46,178 nt of DNA. Origin: JBHPCZ01 sp042573625 (GTDB lineage: Bacteria; Desulfobacterota; Desulfobacteria; Desulfobacterales; UBA11574). A program made the translations under genes and the position numbers. A model generated the notes under the pieces. The model did not search any database. It saw only the letters and a program-made list of their open reading frames with translations, and was not told the origin of the DNA. Shown piece by piece: positions 27,209 through 36,623 of this stretch. The stretch is taken from assembly GCA_042573625.1 (NCBI GenBank), contig JBHPCZ010000011.1:1-46178 (forward strand), read 5' to 3'. Numbering within the stretch: position 1 is the first letter of the stretch; each line of letters opens with the position of its first letter.

Positions 27209-27781
27209 ATGAAAAAATCAATTAACATGGATCCCAACCCGCAACTCCGCATGACCGTGTATGCTTCACTTCTGGCTGCCTTAACTGCAGCCGGAGCATA
27301 CCTGTCCATCCCGATTGGACCGGTCCCTATTGTACTTCAGAGTCTGTTCATTCTGCTGTCCGGTCTTTTGCTGGGGAGCCGGTGGGGCTTGGCTTCCGTC
27401 GCGGTCTATCTTTTGGCCGGTACCTGCGGCCTTCCCGTATTTGCCGGCGGGATGGGTGGCATCGGGCGACTGGTGGGGCCGACCGGCGGATACCTGATCG
27501 GGTTTCTTCCGGCGGTCTATCTGATCGGCATCATTTCCGAAAAAGGAGAGCAGCGTTTAATATTTGACGTGATTGCCATGATTGTCGGTTCAGTCGTGAT
27601 TTATGCCCTTGGTGTGAGCTGGCTTAAAATACTGACCGGCATGACCCTGGCCAAGACACTCGCTGTCGGGATGGTTCCTTTTATTCCCGGAGATGTACTC
27701 AAGATTGCCGTGGCCGTACCGATCACAAAGGCGTTGCGACCGATCTTAAAAGTTTCGGGTTCCGGTGGGCAGGTTTTATGA
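27209..27781 (+). CDS. bioY: BioY, biotin ECF transporter substrate-binding subunit
   Basis: This 190-residue membrane protein with six predicted helices is the biotin-binding S component. Family segments are PIGPVPIVLQSLFILLSGLLLG, YLLAGTCGLPVFAGG, GPTGGYLIGF and MVPFIPGDVLK. Its stop overlaps the ATG of the ATPase gene (ATGA), as expected for bioYMN. No clear ribosome site precedes ATG 27209; ATG 27227 is an alternative. Biotin use links it to birA upstream, though no BirA box is visible before it. Confidence 0.93.
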   Translation: MKKSINMDPNPQLRMTVYASLLAALTAAGAYLSIPIGPVPIVLQSLFILLSGLLLGSRWGLASVAVYLLAGTCGLPVFAGGMGGIGRLVGPTGGYLIGFLPAVYLIGIISEKGEQRLIFDVIAMIVGSVVIYALGVSWLKILTGMTLAKTLAVGMVPFIPGDVLKIAVAVPITKALRPILKVSGSGGQVL

Positions 27782-28518
27782 ATATCATTGAGATAGAAAA
27801 CCTTAACCATCGCTTTTCAAACGGCACTCTGGGTGTCAAGGGAGTCAACCTGTCGATTCAAGAGGGCGAGTTCATCGTCATCGGGGGGCAGAACGGATCC
27901 GGCAAGACGACACTTTTGAAACACTTAAACGGACTCCTTTTACCGGATTCAGGGACCGTCAGAGTGGCGGGTTTCCCGGTATCCCAGAACCTCAAAAAAG
28001 CAAGACAGATTGTGGGCATGGTCTTTCAGGATGCGGACAGTCAGATCGTGGGTGAAACGGTTTACGATGACGTGGCATTTGGACCGGAAAATCTCTGCCT
28101 GGACAGAAATGAAGTTAATCGACGGGTATCCATCGCGCTGAATGCCGTGGGTTTGGCTGCGCTGGCAGAGCAAAGATCCCACTTGCTTTCCGGTGGAGAA
28201 AAACGGAGACTCGCCATTGCCGGTGTCCTTGCCATGGCACCTAAAGTGATTGTTTTTGACGAGCCTTTTTCCAACCTCGACTATCCGGGAGTCAGCCAGG
28301 TGTTGCAGCAAGTGCTGTCCTTGTATCGGGCAGGTCATACCATTCTGGTTGCCACTCACGAACTGGAGAAGATTATCGCTCACGCGGATCGCCTGATCAT
28401 CATGAAAGACGGAATCGTAGCCAGGGAAGGGGTGCCGGAAAGCGTGCTAAGCGGCATTGAGGCATTTGGAGTGAGGGAACCTTGTGATTGCTGGATGGAA
28501 ACGGAGGTCAAATCATGA
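27778..28518 (+). CDS. bioM: BioM, ECF transporter ATPase
   Basis: This 246-residue ABC ATPase powers the biotin ECF transporter. Walker A is GGQNGSGKTTLLKH (about 38-51), the Q-loop is MVFQDADSQIVGETVYDDVAFGP in family style (Q-loop Gln near 84), the signature is LLSGGEKRRLAIAG, Walker B is VIVFDEPFSNLD, and the switch His lies in VATHELEK. Its start overlaps bioY and its stop overlaps bioN, both as ATGA. General EcfA is the alternative label; context gives BioM. Confidence 0.92.
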   Translation: MNIIEIENLNHRFSNGTLGVKGVNLSIQEGEFIVIGGQNGSGKTTLLKHLNGLLLPDSGTVRVAGFPVSQNLKKARQIVGMVFQDADSQIVGETVYDDVAFGPENLCLDRNEVNRRVSIALNAVGLAALAEQRSHLLSGGEKRRLAIAGVLAMAPKVIVFDEPFSNLDYPGVSQVLQQVLSLYRAGHTILVATHELEKIIAHADRLIIMKDGIVAREGVPESVLSGIEAFGVREPCDCWMETEVKS

Positions 28519-29270
28519 CAGAGCTGACCGCTTTCAGTTATCGCCCGGGGACCACCCTCCTGCACAGGATGGATGTACGATTTAAGATTCTGTTTCTTGT
28601 CCTGATCAGTCTGTCCAGCCTGAAGGCGACATCTGCCGCCCTTCTCGTATTAACTCTGGTGCTTTCTGCAGTGATGCTTGACGCCCGCTTTCCGGTCCGA
28701 CAGGCTATCAAAGAGATTCGTTATTTTATTGTCTTGCTTCTGATGGTGTTCGTTGCCCGTGGTTTAACCACCCCCGGGTCTTCGCTGATTCAATTGAAGT
28801 TCCTATCCTTTACACGGGAAGGCATCTACGGCGGTGCCATGGTCTGCTGGCGGCTTACGGTCGTCGTCATGATCGGATTGTTATTTGTATTATCTACCCG
28901 GACGTCGGAAATTAAGGCTGCGGTCGAATGGTTTTTGATTCCCTTTCCGTTTCTTAAGGGAAAGCAGGTTGCGACCATGATGAGCCTTGTTATTCGGTTT
29001 ATGCCGATGATTCTATACCAGGCAAAGGAGACTGCCGATGCCCAGCGGGCAAGGGGGGTGGAAAACAGAAAGAACCCCTTATATCGACTGAACAAATTTA
29101 CTATGCCGCTGATCCGTAGAGTCTTTGAAAAAGCCGACAAGCTGGCGGTTGCCATGGAGGCCAGGTGCTATACTGAAGAACGAACAGACCCCGGACTTTT
29201 CTCAGCCCCAAGAGACTGGATCGCCTTGTTTGCGGTCATTTGCCTGTGTATCATTATTTTTAAGATATAG
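28515..29270 (+). CDS. bioN: BioN, ECF transporter transmembrane (T) component
   Basis: The 251-residue membrane protein starts at ATG 28515 overlapping the bioM stop; an earlier in-frame start at 28488 is inside bioM. It starts with YRPGTTLLHRMDVRFKIL, typical of EcfT. It has several transmembrane helices and a coupling-helix signature AKETADAQRARGVENRK (the Ala-Arg-Gly motif that contacts the ATPase). It completes bioYMN. Confidence 0.92.
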   Translation: MTELTAFSYRPGTTLLHRMDVRFKILFLVLISLSSLKATSAALLVLTLVLSAVMLDARFPVRQAIKEIRYFIVLLLMVFVARGLTTPGSSLIQLKFLSFTREGIYGGAMVCWRLTVVVMIGLLFVLSTRTSEIKAAVEWFLIPFPFLKGKQVATMMSLVIRFMPMILYQAKETADAQRARGVENRKNPLYRLNKFTMPLIRRVFEKADKLAVAMEARCYTEERTDPGLFSAPRDWIALFAVICLCIIIFKI

Positions 29271-29598
29271 GCGGTTGACGATCCGGAAAAGACCAATTTG
29301 AACAATTACGGATAGATGATTTGATAACTAACTGAAAATTAATAATAATTGATTAAAACCATCGCATTCCCGGCTTTTATTTTTCATGATAAAAGACAGA
29401 TTCAACCGGGTGGATTTCCGTCTGTATTTGACACCGAACAGTGTCTATAGTAATGGCTTAACAACATAAATGATAAATATTTCCCGTACACTGACGTTGT
29501 GTTTTGATAGGGGAAAGAACAGAGATTTTTAAACAAATGACCCTCTGCCGCACGTTGGGGGGTATTTAAAACCTCGGGGGCATGAAGGAGCAGACCTT
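29271..29598. other. Intergenic region upstream of trkA with a possible promoter
   Basis: TTGACA (29428-29433) with a 17-base spacer to TAATGG gives a weak promoter candidate. It overlaps a 5-bp inverted repeat, GACAC/GTGTC, at 29430-29445 that could be an operator. The strong ribosome site AAGGAG (29584-29589) marks the trkA start. No coding frame is seen. Confidence 0.35.
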
Positions 29599-30963
29599 TT
29601 GAAAATCATAATCGTAGGTGCAGGCGAGGTCGGTTTTCACATTGCAAGTCATCTCGCCTACGAGAACAAAGATGTTGTGGTTATTGACAGTGATGCGGAT
29701 GCGATCCGTCGCGTGTCGGACAGTATAGATGTTCGGGTTTTAAACGGATCCGGAAGCAGTCCGGTGGTCCTGGAAGAAGCCGGCATCAAAGAGGCTGAGA
29801 TACTCCTTGCCGTTACAAACAGCGATGAGACAAACCTGGTGGCCTGTCTTGTTTCGAACATTATTTCGCCGTCAACAAAAAAACTGGCCCGTGTGCGACA
29901 TGCTGACTTTGACGACTATCATGACACGTTTCGCGACTATGCGCCGAATATTGATACACTGATAAATCCTGAGATAGAGGTTGTCAAAACCATTGATCGA
30001 CTGATGAGTGTGCCCGGAGCCGTTGATGTCGGCGAGTTTGCGGACGGACGTGTCAAGTTTGTGGGTGTAAATATAGAGAAAGGGAATCGACTGGACGGCG
30101 TTCGTCTTTCAGAGCTGCCGATAAGGAGAGGAGAACAACGGCCGCTGATTGCCGCAGTTGTTCGGGATGAAGAGCTGATTATCCCGAGCGGGAAAGACAG
30201 GTTGAAGGCAGGCGATCTTGTCTATTTTATCAGTGAAAAAGAGGAACTTCTGAACACTCTGGCGGTGTTTGACAAACATGTTGAACCGATTCGTCGTGTT
30301 CTGATTGTGGGAGGTGGACGCATTGGATTTCGACTGGCCACTTTGCTTGACGATAGATCGGTCCAAACCAAAATAATTGAAAAAAACCCAGACCGGTGTC
30401 TTTTTCTTGCAGAACAGCTCAACAAGGTGGTCGTTCTTTCCGGGGACGGTTCTGACCAGGGGCTGCTTGCCGAAGAGAATATCCAGGATATGGATGTTGT
30501 GGTCACCCTGACCGACGACGAAGAGACAAATATTCTGGCTTCACTTCTGGCCAAACGGATGGGCGCACAAAAGACCATCACACAGATCAGTAAATTCAGC
30601 TATTTCCCGCTGCTGACTGCAATCGGCATTGAACAGGTGGTAAGCCCTAGACTTTCGGCGGTCAATACCATTTTACAGCATGTCCGCCGGGGCAAGGTGC
30701 TTTCGGCCATATCCATTAAGGGGGAGCAGGCTGAGATTATGGAAGCCGTGGCCCTGGAAACATCGGAGATCGTCGGCAAGCCGCTCAAGAGCATATCTTT
30801 CCCTAAGGGCGTGCTGGTTACCGGTATCATACGCAAAGACAAAGTCATTATTCCCACCGGAGAAAGTGTCATCACCCCTGATGACAGAATCATCATCTTC
30901 GCGGGAAGACAGGCCATCCCAAAAATTGAAAAGATTCTTGCGGTGAAACTGGAGTATTTTTAA
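29599..30963 (+). CDS. trkA: TrkA, potassium uptake regulatory subunit
   Basis: This 454-residue cytosolic protein binds NAD(H)/ATP and gates TrkH. It has two RCK units in tandem: an N-terminal Rossmann fold GAGEVGFHIASHL with a TrkA-C domain, then GGGRIGFRLATLL (near 236) with a second TrkA-C. The start is TTG 29599, chosen because AAGGAG lies 9 bases upstream and the protein begins directly with the Rossmann strand (KIIIVGAG). The stop overlaps the trkH ATG by one base (TAATG). Confidence 0.95.
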   Translation: MKIIIVGAGEVGFHIASHLAYENKDVVVIDSDADAIRRVSDSIDVRVLNGSGSSPVVLEEAGIKEAEILLAVTNSDETNLVACLVSNIISPSTKKLARVRHADFDDYHDTFRDYAPNIDTLINPEIEVVKTIDRLMSVPGAVDVGEFADGRVKFVGVNIEKGNRLDGVRLSELPIRRGEQRPLIAAVVRDEELIIPSGKDRLKAGDLVYFISEKEELLNTLAVFDKHVEPIRRVLIVGGGRIGFRLATLLDDRSVQTKIIEKNPDRCLFLAEQLNKVVVLSGDGSDQGLLAEENIQDMDVVVTLTDDEETNILASLLAKRMGAQKTITQISKFSYFPLLTAIGIEQVVSPRLSAVNTILQHVRRGKVLSAISIKGEQAEIMEAVALETSEIVGKPLKSISFPKGVLVTGIIRKDKVIIPTGESVITPDDRIIIFAGRQAIPKIEKILAVKLEYF

Positions 30964-32414
30964 TGAACTGGCGCTACATCCTGAGTGTTGTCGGGATATT
31001 GATTCTTTTTTTAGGCCTGGCAATGATATTTCCCCTTTTCTGGGGCCTCTATTACGGAGATCAGAGTGTCGTTCCCCTTTTGAAGTCAATGGGAATAACG
31101 ATAATCTCCGGTTTTATCTTTTTCATTTCTTTCAGGCGTTCAAAGCTAGAGTTAATCAGCCAGCGCGAAGGTATGGCCATTGTGGCGATCGGGTGGACCG
31201 CAGCAGGGCTGTTTGGCGCGCTTCCATTTTACCTGAGCGGTGGTGAATTCGGCTCCTTTGTGAATGCTTTTTTTGAATCTGTATCCGGTTTTACCACCAC
31301 CGGATCTTCAATTTTAACCGACATAGAGGCAGTATCCAAAGGACTTCTGTTTTGGAGAAGCCTGATCCAGTGGCTGGGCGGCATGGGCATTATCGTCCTG
31401 TCCGTGGCGATCCTTCCATTCCTGGGTGTTGGCGGCATGCAGCTTTACAAGGCGGAGGTTCCCAGTCCGGTTCCGGATAAACTGAAACCCCGCATCAGAG
31501 ACACCGCCCTGATTCTCTGGAAAGTCTACGCGCTCATTTCTCTGGCCGAGCTCATTCTCCTGATGGTCGGCGGGATGAGTTTCTTCGATTCACTGTGTCA
31601 CACCTTCACAACAATGCCGACCGGCGGGTTTTCACCCAAAAGTGCTTCAATCGCCCACTATGACAGCGTCTATTTTGACACGATTTTCATTTTTTTTATG
31701 CTCCTAGCCGGCCTTAATTTTTCACTTCATTACCAGTTTCTCAAAGGAAATACTCTGGCGTTCTGGCGCGACCCGGAGTGCCGCGTCTTCATCGGTACGG
31801 TTTTAGTGCTGACGCTGGTTGTGACGTTCAACGTATACGGACAGGTGTATGAAAAAATCGGGAGTGCGTTCCGCTATGGTTCGTTTCAGGTCATGTCCAT
31901 CATTACGACCACCGGCTATGCCACGGCAGACTATGGGCAATGGCCTGCCATGTCGCAGTTTATCCTGCTGCTCTGCATGTTTTTCGGCGCATCGGCAGGT
32001 TCGACCGGCGGCGGGGTGAAATGCCTCCGGGTCATGCTCTGCTTCAAGCATTGCTACAAAGAGCTGTTTTCGCTGATTCATCCCCGTGGCGTGATGCAGA
32101 TCAAAATCGGTGGGAAGCCCGTACCCGACGATGTGATGCGGAGTGTTCTCGGGTTTCTCGCGCTTTACATCGGCCTTTTTGCATTCAGCACGGTAGTCCT
32201 TTCAGGCATGGATGTCGATCTGGTTACTTCCATCGGAGCGGTGGCGGCTACGCTGGGAAACATCGGTCCCGGCCTGGGGCTTGTCGGACCGGTGAACAAT
32301 TTTGCGCACATGCCTTATCTGGGCAAATGGCTCCTGTCATGGTGCATGCTGCTGGGGAGGCTCGAAATTTTTACGATCATCATCCTTCTTGTTCCGGAAT
32401 TCTGGCGGAAATAG
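30963..32414 (+). CDS. trkH: TrkH, potassium uptake membrane subunit
   Basis: This 483-residue channel-like protein of the Trk/Ktr/HKT family has four M1-P-M2 repeats. Filter-region segments are visible: SGFTTTGSS, TMPTGGFSP, ITTTGYATADY and ATLGNIGPG. Translationally coupled to trkA, it forms a complete K+ uptake system. No terminator of standard form follows before tRNA-Lys, 89 bases downstream. Confidence 0.95.
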   Translation: MNWRYILSVVGILILFLGLAMIFPLFWGLYYGDQSVVPLLKSMGITIISGFIFFISFRRSKLELISQREGMAIVAIGWTAAGLFGALPFYLSGGEFGSFVNAFFESVSGFTTTGSSILTDIEAVSKGLLFWRSLIQWLGGMGIIVLSVAILPFLGVGGMQLYKAEVPSPVPDKLKPRIRDTALILWKVYALISLAELILLMVGGMSFFDSLCHTFTTMPTGGFSPKSASIAHYDSVYFDTIFIFFMLLAGLNFSLHYQFLKGNTLAFWRDPECRVFIGTVLVLTLVVTFNVYGQVYEKIGSAFRYGSFQVMSIITTTGYATADYGQWPAMSQFILLLCMFFGASAGSTGGGVKCLRVMLCFKHCYKELFSLIHPRGVMQIKIGGKPVPDDVMRSVLGFLALYIGLFAFSTVVLSGMDVDLVTSIGAVAATLGNIGPGLGLVGPVNNFAHMPYLGKWLLSWCMLLGRLEIFTIIILLVPEFWRK

Positions 32415-32503
32415 AATCGGTCAGAATCGATTTTGTCATTTTTTTGCTGATTTTTTATTGACAAATCAAGGTTATGTAGTTAGATTTCACCTCTTTTCAA
32501 AAA

Positions 32504-32579
32504 GGGCCGTTAACTCAGTCGGTAGAGTATCTGCCTTTTAAGCAGAGAGTCGTTGGTTCGAGCCCAACACGGCCCACCA
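32504..32579 (+). tRNA. tRNA-Lys (TTT)
   Basis: A full cloverleaf: acceptor GGGCCGT pairs ACGGCCC, the D arm is ACTC...GAGT, the anticodon stem TCTGC/GCAGA holds loop CTTTTAA with anticodon TTT, and the T arm is GTTGG TTCGAGC CCAAC. CCA is encoded at 32577-32579. Confidence 0.96.
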
Positions 32580-32618
32580 AAGCACGCAAGGCGCAGCGCG
32601 GCATGATTTAAAACTTGC

Positions 32619-32696
32619 GTCCCCATCGTCTAGCCTGGTCCAGGACACCGGCCTTTCACGCCGGCAGCAGGGGTTCAAATCCCCTTGGGGACGCCA
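32619..32696 (+). tRNA. tRNA-Glu (TTC)
   Basis: Acceptor GTCCCCA pairs TGGGGAC, the anticodon stem CCGGC/GCCGG holds loop CTTTCAC with anticodon TTC, and the T arm is AGGGG TTCAAAT CCCCT. CCA is encoded at 32694-32696. It lies 39 bases after tRNA-Lys and is probably co-transcribed with it. Confidence 0.96.
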
Positions 32697-32704
32697 ACAA
32701 AAAC

Positions 32705-32737
32705 AAGCACTTACGAGAATCTCGTAAGTGCTTTTTT
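32705..32737 (+). terminator. Strong rho-independent terminator after the tRNAs
   Basis: A perfect 13-bp stem (AAGCACTTACGAG / CTCGTAAGTGCTT) with a 3-base loop runs straight into six T residues. Confidence 0.95.
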
Positions 32738-33522
32738 AGTTTGTAGCCCTCAATCCAGCCATGTATCCAGCCACTAAATTTTATGGGATTCTTAGTTGAT
32801 AAGCCGGGCTAAGGGGGAGGCTTTACATTAAAAGAATCTTTTAATGAGGTGCCACAGGTACTACAGTGGCAATCTGGTTGTAGTCTTTTTTGTAGTAGAC
32901 GATATTTATTGAAATATCAATAGGATATGGTGTAATATACTACAGTACTACAAGATATATAAAAAAATACATGATATAAATCATGTATCTATAATGTGGC
33001 TACATGGGGTCTATCTGTATAATATATAGAAAACTTTTTCCGGAATTTTGTAGTTTTGTAGTAGAATTGCATTTAACTCGTTGATATAATTATCTATAAG
33101 GGGTACTACAAAAAAAGATCGGCTTGTAGTAGCCTGCAGTAAATCGGCTTAACTGATTGATTATTAAATATATTTTGTGTAGTAGCAACAAACCCCGCCT
33201 ACGGTTAAGCCCGGGTTGGTCAATTCCATATAACAAATTCTTTTATTCTGAATGTCGCCTGTCCAACATTCAGATTGCCACCATAAAGCTGGTGGCAATC
33301 TGCTAAAAGCCGATTGACACCCTCCTTTTTGTGAGTGTCCGTGTTAATCTAAAGCTGTTTCTACTCAGCTTTTAAATACTGGAAAAAGTGAAGATAATAT
33401 TGTAACGATAAAAAAGACCATCCGCACCATTAAACCATTTAATATTCTTTCAGCGATTCATGGATGCCTTTGTGAATTTCATACCAAAAATTTAAAGCAG
33501 CTTCTTTCTTGTCCGCATTGGA
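32738..33522. other. AT-rich non-coding region with TACTAC/GTAGTA motifs and hairpins
   Basis: No coding frame is supported over about 785 bases. The hexamer TACTAC or its complement GTAGTA occurs about eight times (near 32859, 32892, 32941, 32949, 33058, 33104, 33126 and 33179). Palindromes include TGCCAC/GTGGCA (32850-32871) and TACATGAT/ATCATGTA (32971-32990). Two hairpins overlap at 33247-33274 and 33271-33302. The site directly behind tRNA genes is where integrative elements insert, so this may be a leftover of one. Confidence 0.5.
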
Positions 33523-35205
33523 TCAAATTGAAACCTCAGGCGTTTGACCCGCCATGCGGCAGGCAAATATTGATCCTGAGCTTTCCTGAATGTGCTCTAT
33601 GATTTTTTGGGTCAGCAATTGCCCCACGGTGGATTCTTCATCAATAACTATATCTGCTCCGGCTTTTTCCAAATCCGCCAAATAGCGATTATATCTACAG
33701 CGCGCTGCAATGGACAGTTGAGGTCTCAAGTTCCGAAGCATTCGGATAATACTGACAGCGGTTTTCCAGTCAGGAACCGTAACCACAGCCATACAGACTT
33801 TTTTAATACCGGCATGTACCAGAACCTCTTCATTTGCAGCATCGCCCAAATGAATTTTAATTCCCATTTGTTGTGCGACCTTCCGGTTATGAGGATTCAC
33901 ATCAATGACAACGGGTTCCAACTGTCTCTTTATCAAAGTATGAACGACTTGAAGGCCGGCAGGACCCAATCCCACCACCAAAACCTGATTGTTAGACATC
34001 ACAGTATCGGAATGAACATGAACGTCAGTTTTTGAGACGCGGCGAGAAAGTCGTGAAATGAAACGCTCGGAAAGAGGGTTCGCAAACGTCACCATATAGG
34101 GTGCTGAGAATATGAGCACGATGATCACAGATACGATCAAATCAAAGGTGTCGCTATCCAGAATGCCACCACTGCGAGCTGTCGCGGCCAGCACAAAGGA
34201 AAATTCTCCGATTTGTCCCAGAGTGATTCCCGTGGCAAGGGCTTGGCGATTGTCAAGGCCGAATATGCGACCCACACCGTAAATGATGGCGGTTTTAAGC
34301 GTAAAAATCAACACCGCCACCATGATGATCCAATGCATATGGGTAACAAACCAATGGGGTTTGATCAACATGCCTATCGAAGCAAAAAACAAGGTCACCA
34401 TGATAGTGCGAAGCGCTCCTATGTCGGCCCGAATCTGAGTGGCAAAAGGTGACTCTCCCAATAGCATACCGGCCACAAAGGCTCCCAAAGCCGGAGAGAT
34501 GTGAATGGTATGGGATGCCCAGGTAGCACCCAGCCCAATGGTAGTAGCAAGCAAAACGCTCAACTCTCGATTGGCAAAAAGTGCTTTGCCAGACAAGAGG
34601 GTGGGCACGACACGATATAACAAAAGATACAAAACTGCCGCTAACCCGATTATATTCGCGGTAATTTTGAGCATATGCATGGCGATGCTTATCTCTGGAG
34701 CTGTGGATGCAAAGAGGCTGACCATGAGAACAAGCGGAACAATAGCAATGTCTTGTAACAGAAGGATTCCCAAACAGGCTTGTCCGCGGACCGAATCAAT
34801 TTCCGCACGATCCACCAACACACGCAAGACCACAGCTGTGGAGCTTAAGGCCACAATGGCACCCATGGTAATGGCTTGGGAAAAGGCTACCAGAGCGACC
34901 ATGACCAACGTCACGAGTGCCACGGTAGCAACAACCTGAATCGTACCTCCGACAAAGGCAATGCGGCCCATCTTTCGGAGGTGATTAAAAGAAAACTCCA
35001 GACCAATGGAAAATAACAGCAAAGAGACGCCAAGTTCTGCAGCCTGGTTGACGGCGGAGGCATTGAACAGCAAAGGCCCTACGATTGTACCTGCCAGCAG
35101 ATATCCAACAATGGGACTTTGACGAAGGTACTGGGCCAAAGCGCCCAAAAAAAATGCTCCTCCCAAAAGCATCACCATTTCCATCAAAAAGAACCAAATA
35201 TCCAT
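33523..35205 (-). CDS. KefB/CPA2-type cation:proton antiporter with RCK domain
   Basis: This 560-residue inner-membrane protein has about 12 helices (residues 1-375) of the CPA2 family: QSPIVGYLLAGTIVGP, the ELGVSLLLFSIGLEF segment, ALSSTAVVLRVL, HTIHISPALGAFVAGMLLGESPF and LGQIGEFSFVLA. A cytosolic Rossmann domain (VLVVGLGPAGLQVVHTL near 410) follows. It likely exchanges K+ or Na+ for H+. Which ion, and whether thiol adducts gate it, cannot be told. The ribosome site GGAGG lies just before the ATG. The nearby trk genes handle K+ uptake, but they are on the other strand and separately transcribed. Confidence 0.88.
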   Translation of the reverse strand: MDIWFFLMEMVMLLGGAFFLGALAQYLRQSPIVGYLLAGTIVGPLLFNASAVNQAAELGVSLLLFSIGLEFSFNHLRKMGRIAFVGGTIQVVATVALVTLVMVALVAFSQAITMGAIVALSSTAVVLRVLVDRAEIDSVRGQACLGILLLQDIAIVPLVLMVSLFASTAPEISIAMHMLKITANIIGLAAVLYLLLYRVVPTLLSGKALFANRELSVLLATTIGLGATWASHTIHISPALGAFVAGMLLGESPFATQIRADIGALRTIMVTLFFASIGMLIKPHWFVTHMHWIIMVAVLIFTLKTAIIYGVGRIFGLDNRQALATGITLGQIGEFSFVLAATARSGGILDSDTFDLIVSVIIVLIFSAPYMVTFANPLSERFISRLSRRVSKTDVHVHSDTVMSNNQVLVVGLGPAGLQVVHTLIKRQLEPVVIDVNPHNRKVAQQMGIKIHLGDAANEEVLVHAGIKKVCMAVVTVPDWKTAVSIIRMLRNLRPQLSIAARCRYNRYLADLEKAGADIVIDEESTVGQLLTQKIIEHIQESSGSIFACRMAGQTPEVSI

Positions 35206-35323
35206 CTTACCTCCATTTGTTAGATCAAGCAGTGGAAGTCTTTTTGGGGGTGGAAAATTTTAAGACTTCGTATGGAAGCTTCAATTTCCGAAAAGTGAGA
35301 ATTTATAACCGAAATGAAACAAG

Positions 35324-35549
35324 GAATATCCTAAATTCTAAATCCGAAGCACGCGCGGAAGCATCCCGACGGGGATAAATCCGAAACAAATTCGAATGAT
35401 CAAAATTCAAAATTCTTAATATTAATTGTGCAATATCCACCAGAAAAAGCCTGCAATACTGAGACGCTTTAGGTAACTTTTTGGCTTTGTTTTTCTCATT
35501 CAAACATTCGGATTTCGGATTTGTTTCGAATTTCGAAATTCGTATTTCT
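35324..35549. repeat. Imperfect inverted repeat of AAATCCGAAACAAATTCGAA words
   Basis: The left arm (about 35324-35414) and the right arm (about 35500-35549) are imperfect inverted copies, sharing AAATTC, ATCCGAA and GAAACAAAT blocks. A GC-rich 25-base patch interrupts the left arm. It is non-coding and MITE-like. The rest of the 35206-35666 gap shows nothing else of note. Confidence 0.45.
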
Positions 35550-35666
35550 CACCGGAACGGTAGAACCTTTCCGGGTCACCGATAGAAGCGGTGGGTTTAG
35601 ATCAAACTAAAACAAAAGGGAGCATAGCCCGGGCAAAGCATAAAAAAATCGTACGGTTAAAGGGTC

Positions 35667-36623
35667 TTATGGGTCCGGCTCGTGTTTTTCGCCTTTGGCA
35701 CTCATCTTTTGCAGGGCTTTTGCTTCAATATAAATCTGTGAAGCCTCGGGAACAGCCGCTTTGACATGAGATTCTATCTGGGCAACAATCGACTCCAAAT
35801 CATCGGTGGAAAGATTATCTGAAAACTCGACATCCATGTTCACCAAAATATCATTGGGGCCCAGATGCATGGTCAACAGGCGCCCGCACGTTTCGACTTC
35901 AGATAAGGAACAGATGGTTTGTCGTATCTTTTCCCGATCGATCCTTGTGGCACTTTCCCCGATGAGCAGCGCTTTTGTTTCCCTGGCCAGAAACAGAGCG
36001 AGCACCAAAAGAATAAGACCGATGCAGACGCTGGCCAGTGCGTCGAAAATGGGGTTATGAAAAACATGGGCAAGGCTGATGCCGACAGCAGCGACAACAC
36101 AACCGATAATGGCGGCGCTGTCCTCAAACAAAACAACGACTACGGTAGGATTCCTCGATCTGACCGCCATATCGAAAAAGCCTTTGAATCCCTTGGATGT
36201 TTTTAACCGTTTGGCCTCGGAATAGGCCACCCACCAGGGATAAGCCTCGAAGAGAATCGAAATACCCAAAACAGCCAGCGACAATGCCATGGATTTGACA
36301 GGTTTTGGATGAATTATTTTATGAACCCCTTCATAAATGGAGAGGGCGGCGCCTACAAAAAATATAGATACGGCAACAACAAACGCCCAAAAATAGAGCT
36401 CCTTGCCGTAACCGAAAGGATGTTGCTCATCCGCCGGCCGGGCCGCCCGTGAATGGCCGACCAGCAGCATCAACTGGTTGATGCTGTCGGCGGTACTGTG
36501 AAAACCTTCTGCCAGCATGGCGGTGCTGCCGGATATAAATGCAGCGATAAACTTCATCACGGCGATGGCCGAGTTGCCGATCAGGGCGGCATGGATAATT
36601 TTTTTGTCGCTGTGTTTTATCAT
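35667..36623 (-). CDS. Cation diffusion facilitator (ZnT9-like subgroup)
   Basis: This 318-residue metal-ion/proton antiporter has about six helices. The transport-site HxxxD motif is GFHSTADSINQ. HPFGYGKELYFW is typical of the ZnT9-like subgroup, and LFEDSAAIIGCVVA carries the second site. A C-terminal cytoplasmic dimerisation domain (about 210-300) ends in a charged tail. It probably exports Zn2+ or another divalent ion. It is separated from the antiporter gene by a 461-base repeat-bearing gap. Confidence 0.88.
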   Translation of the reverse strand: MIKHSDKKIIHAALIGNSAIAVMKFIAAFISGSTAMLAEGFHSTADSINQLMLLVGHSRAARPADEQHPFGYGKELYFWAFVVAVSIFFVGAALSIYEGVHKIIHPKPVKSMALSLAVLGISILFEAYPWWVAYSEAKRLKTSKGFKGFFDMAVRSRNPTVVVVLFEDSAAIIGCVVAAVGISLAHVFHNPIFDALASVCIGLILLVLALFLARETKALLIGESATRIDREKIRQTICSLSEVETCGRLLTMHLGPNDILVNMDVEFSDNLSTDDLESIVAQIESHVKAAVPEASQIYIEAKALQKMSAKGEKHEPDP

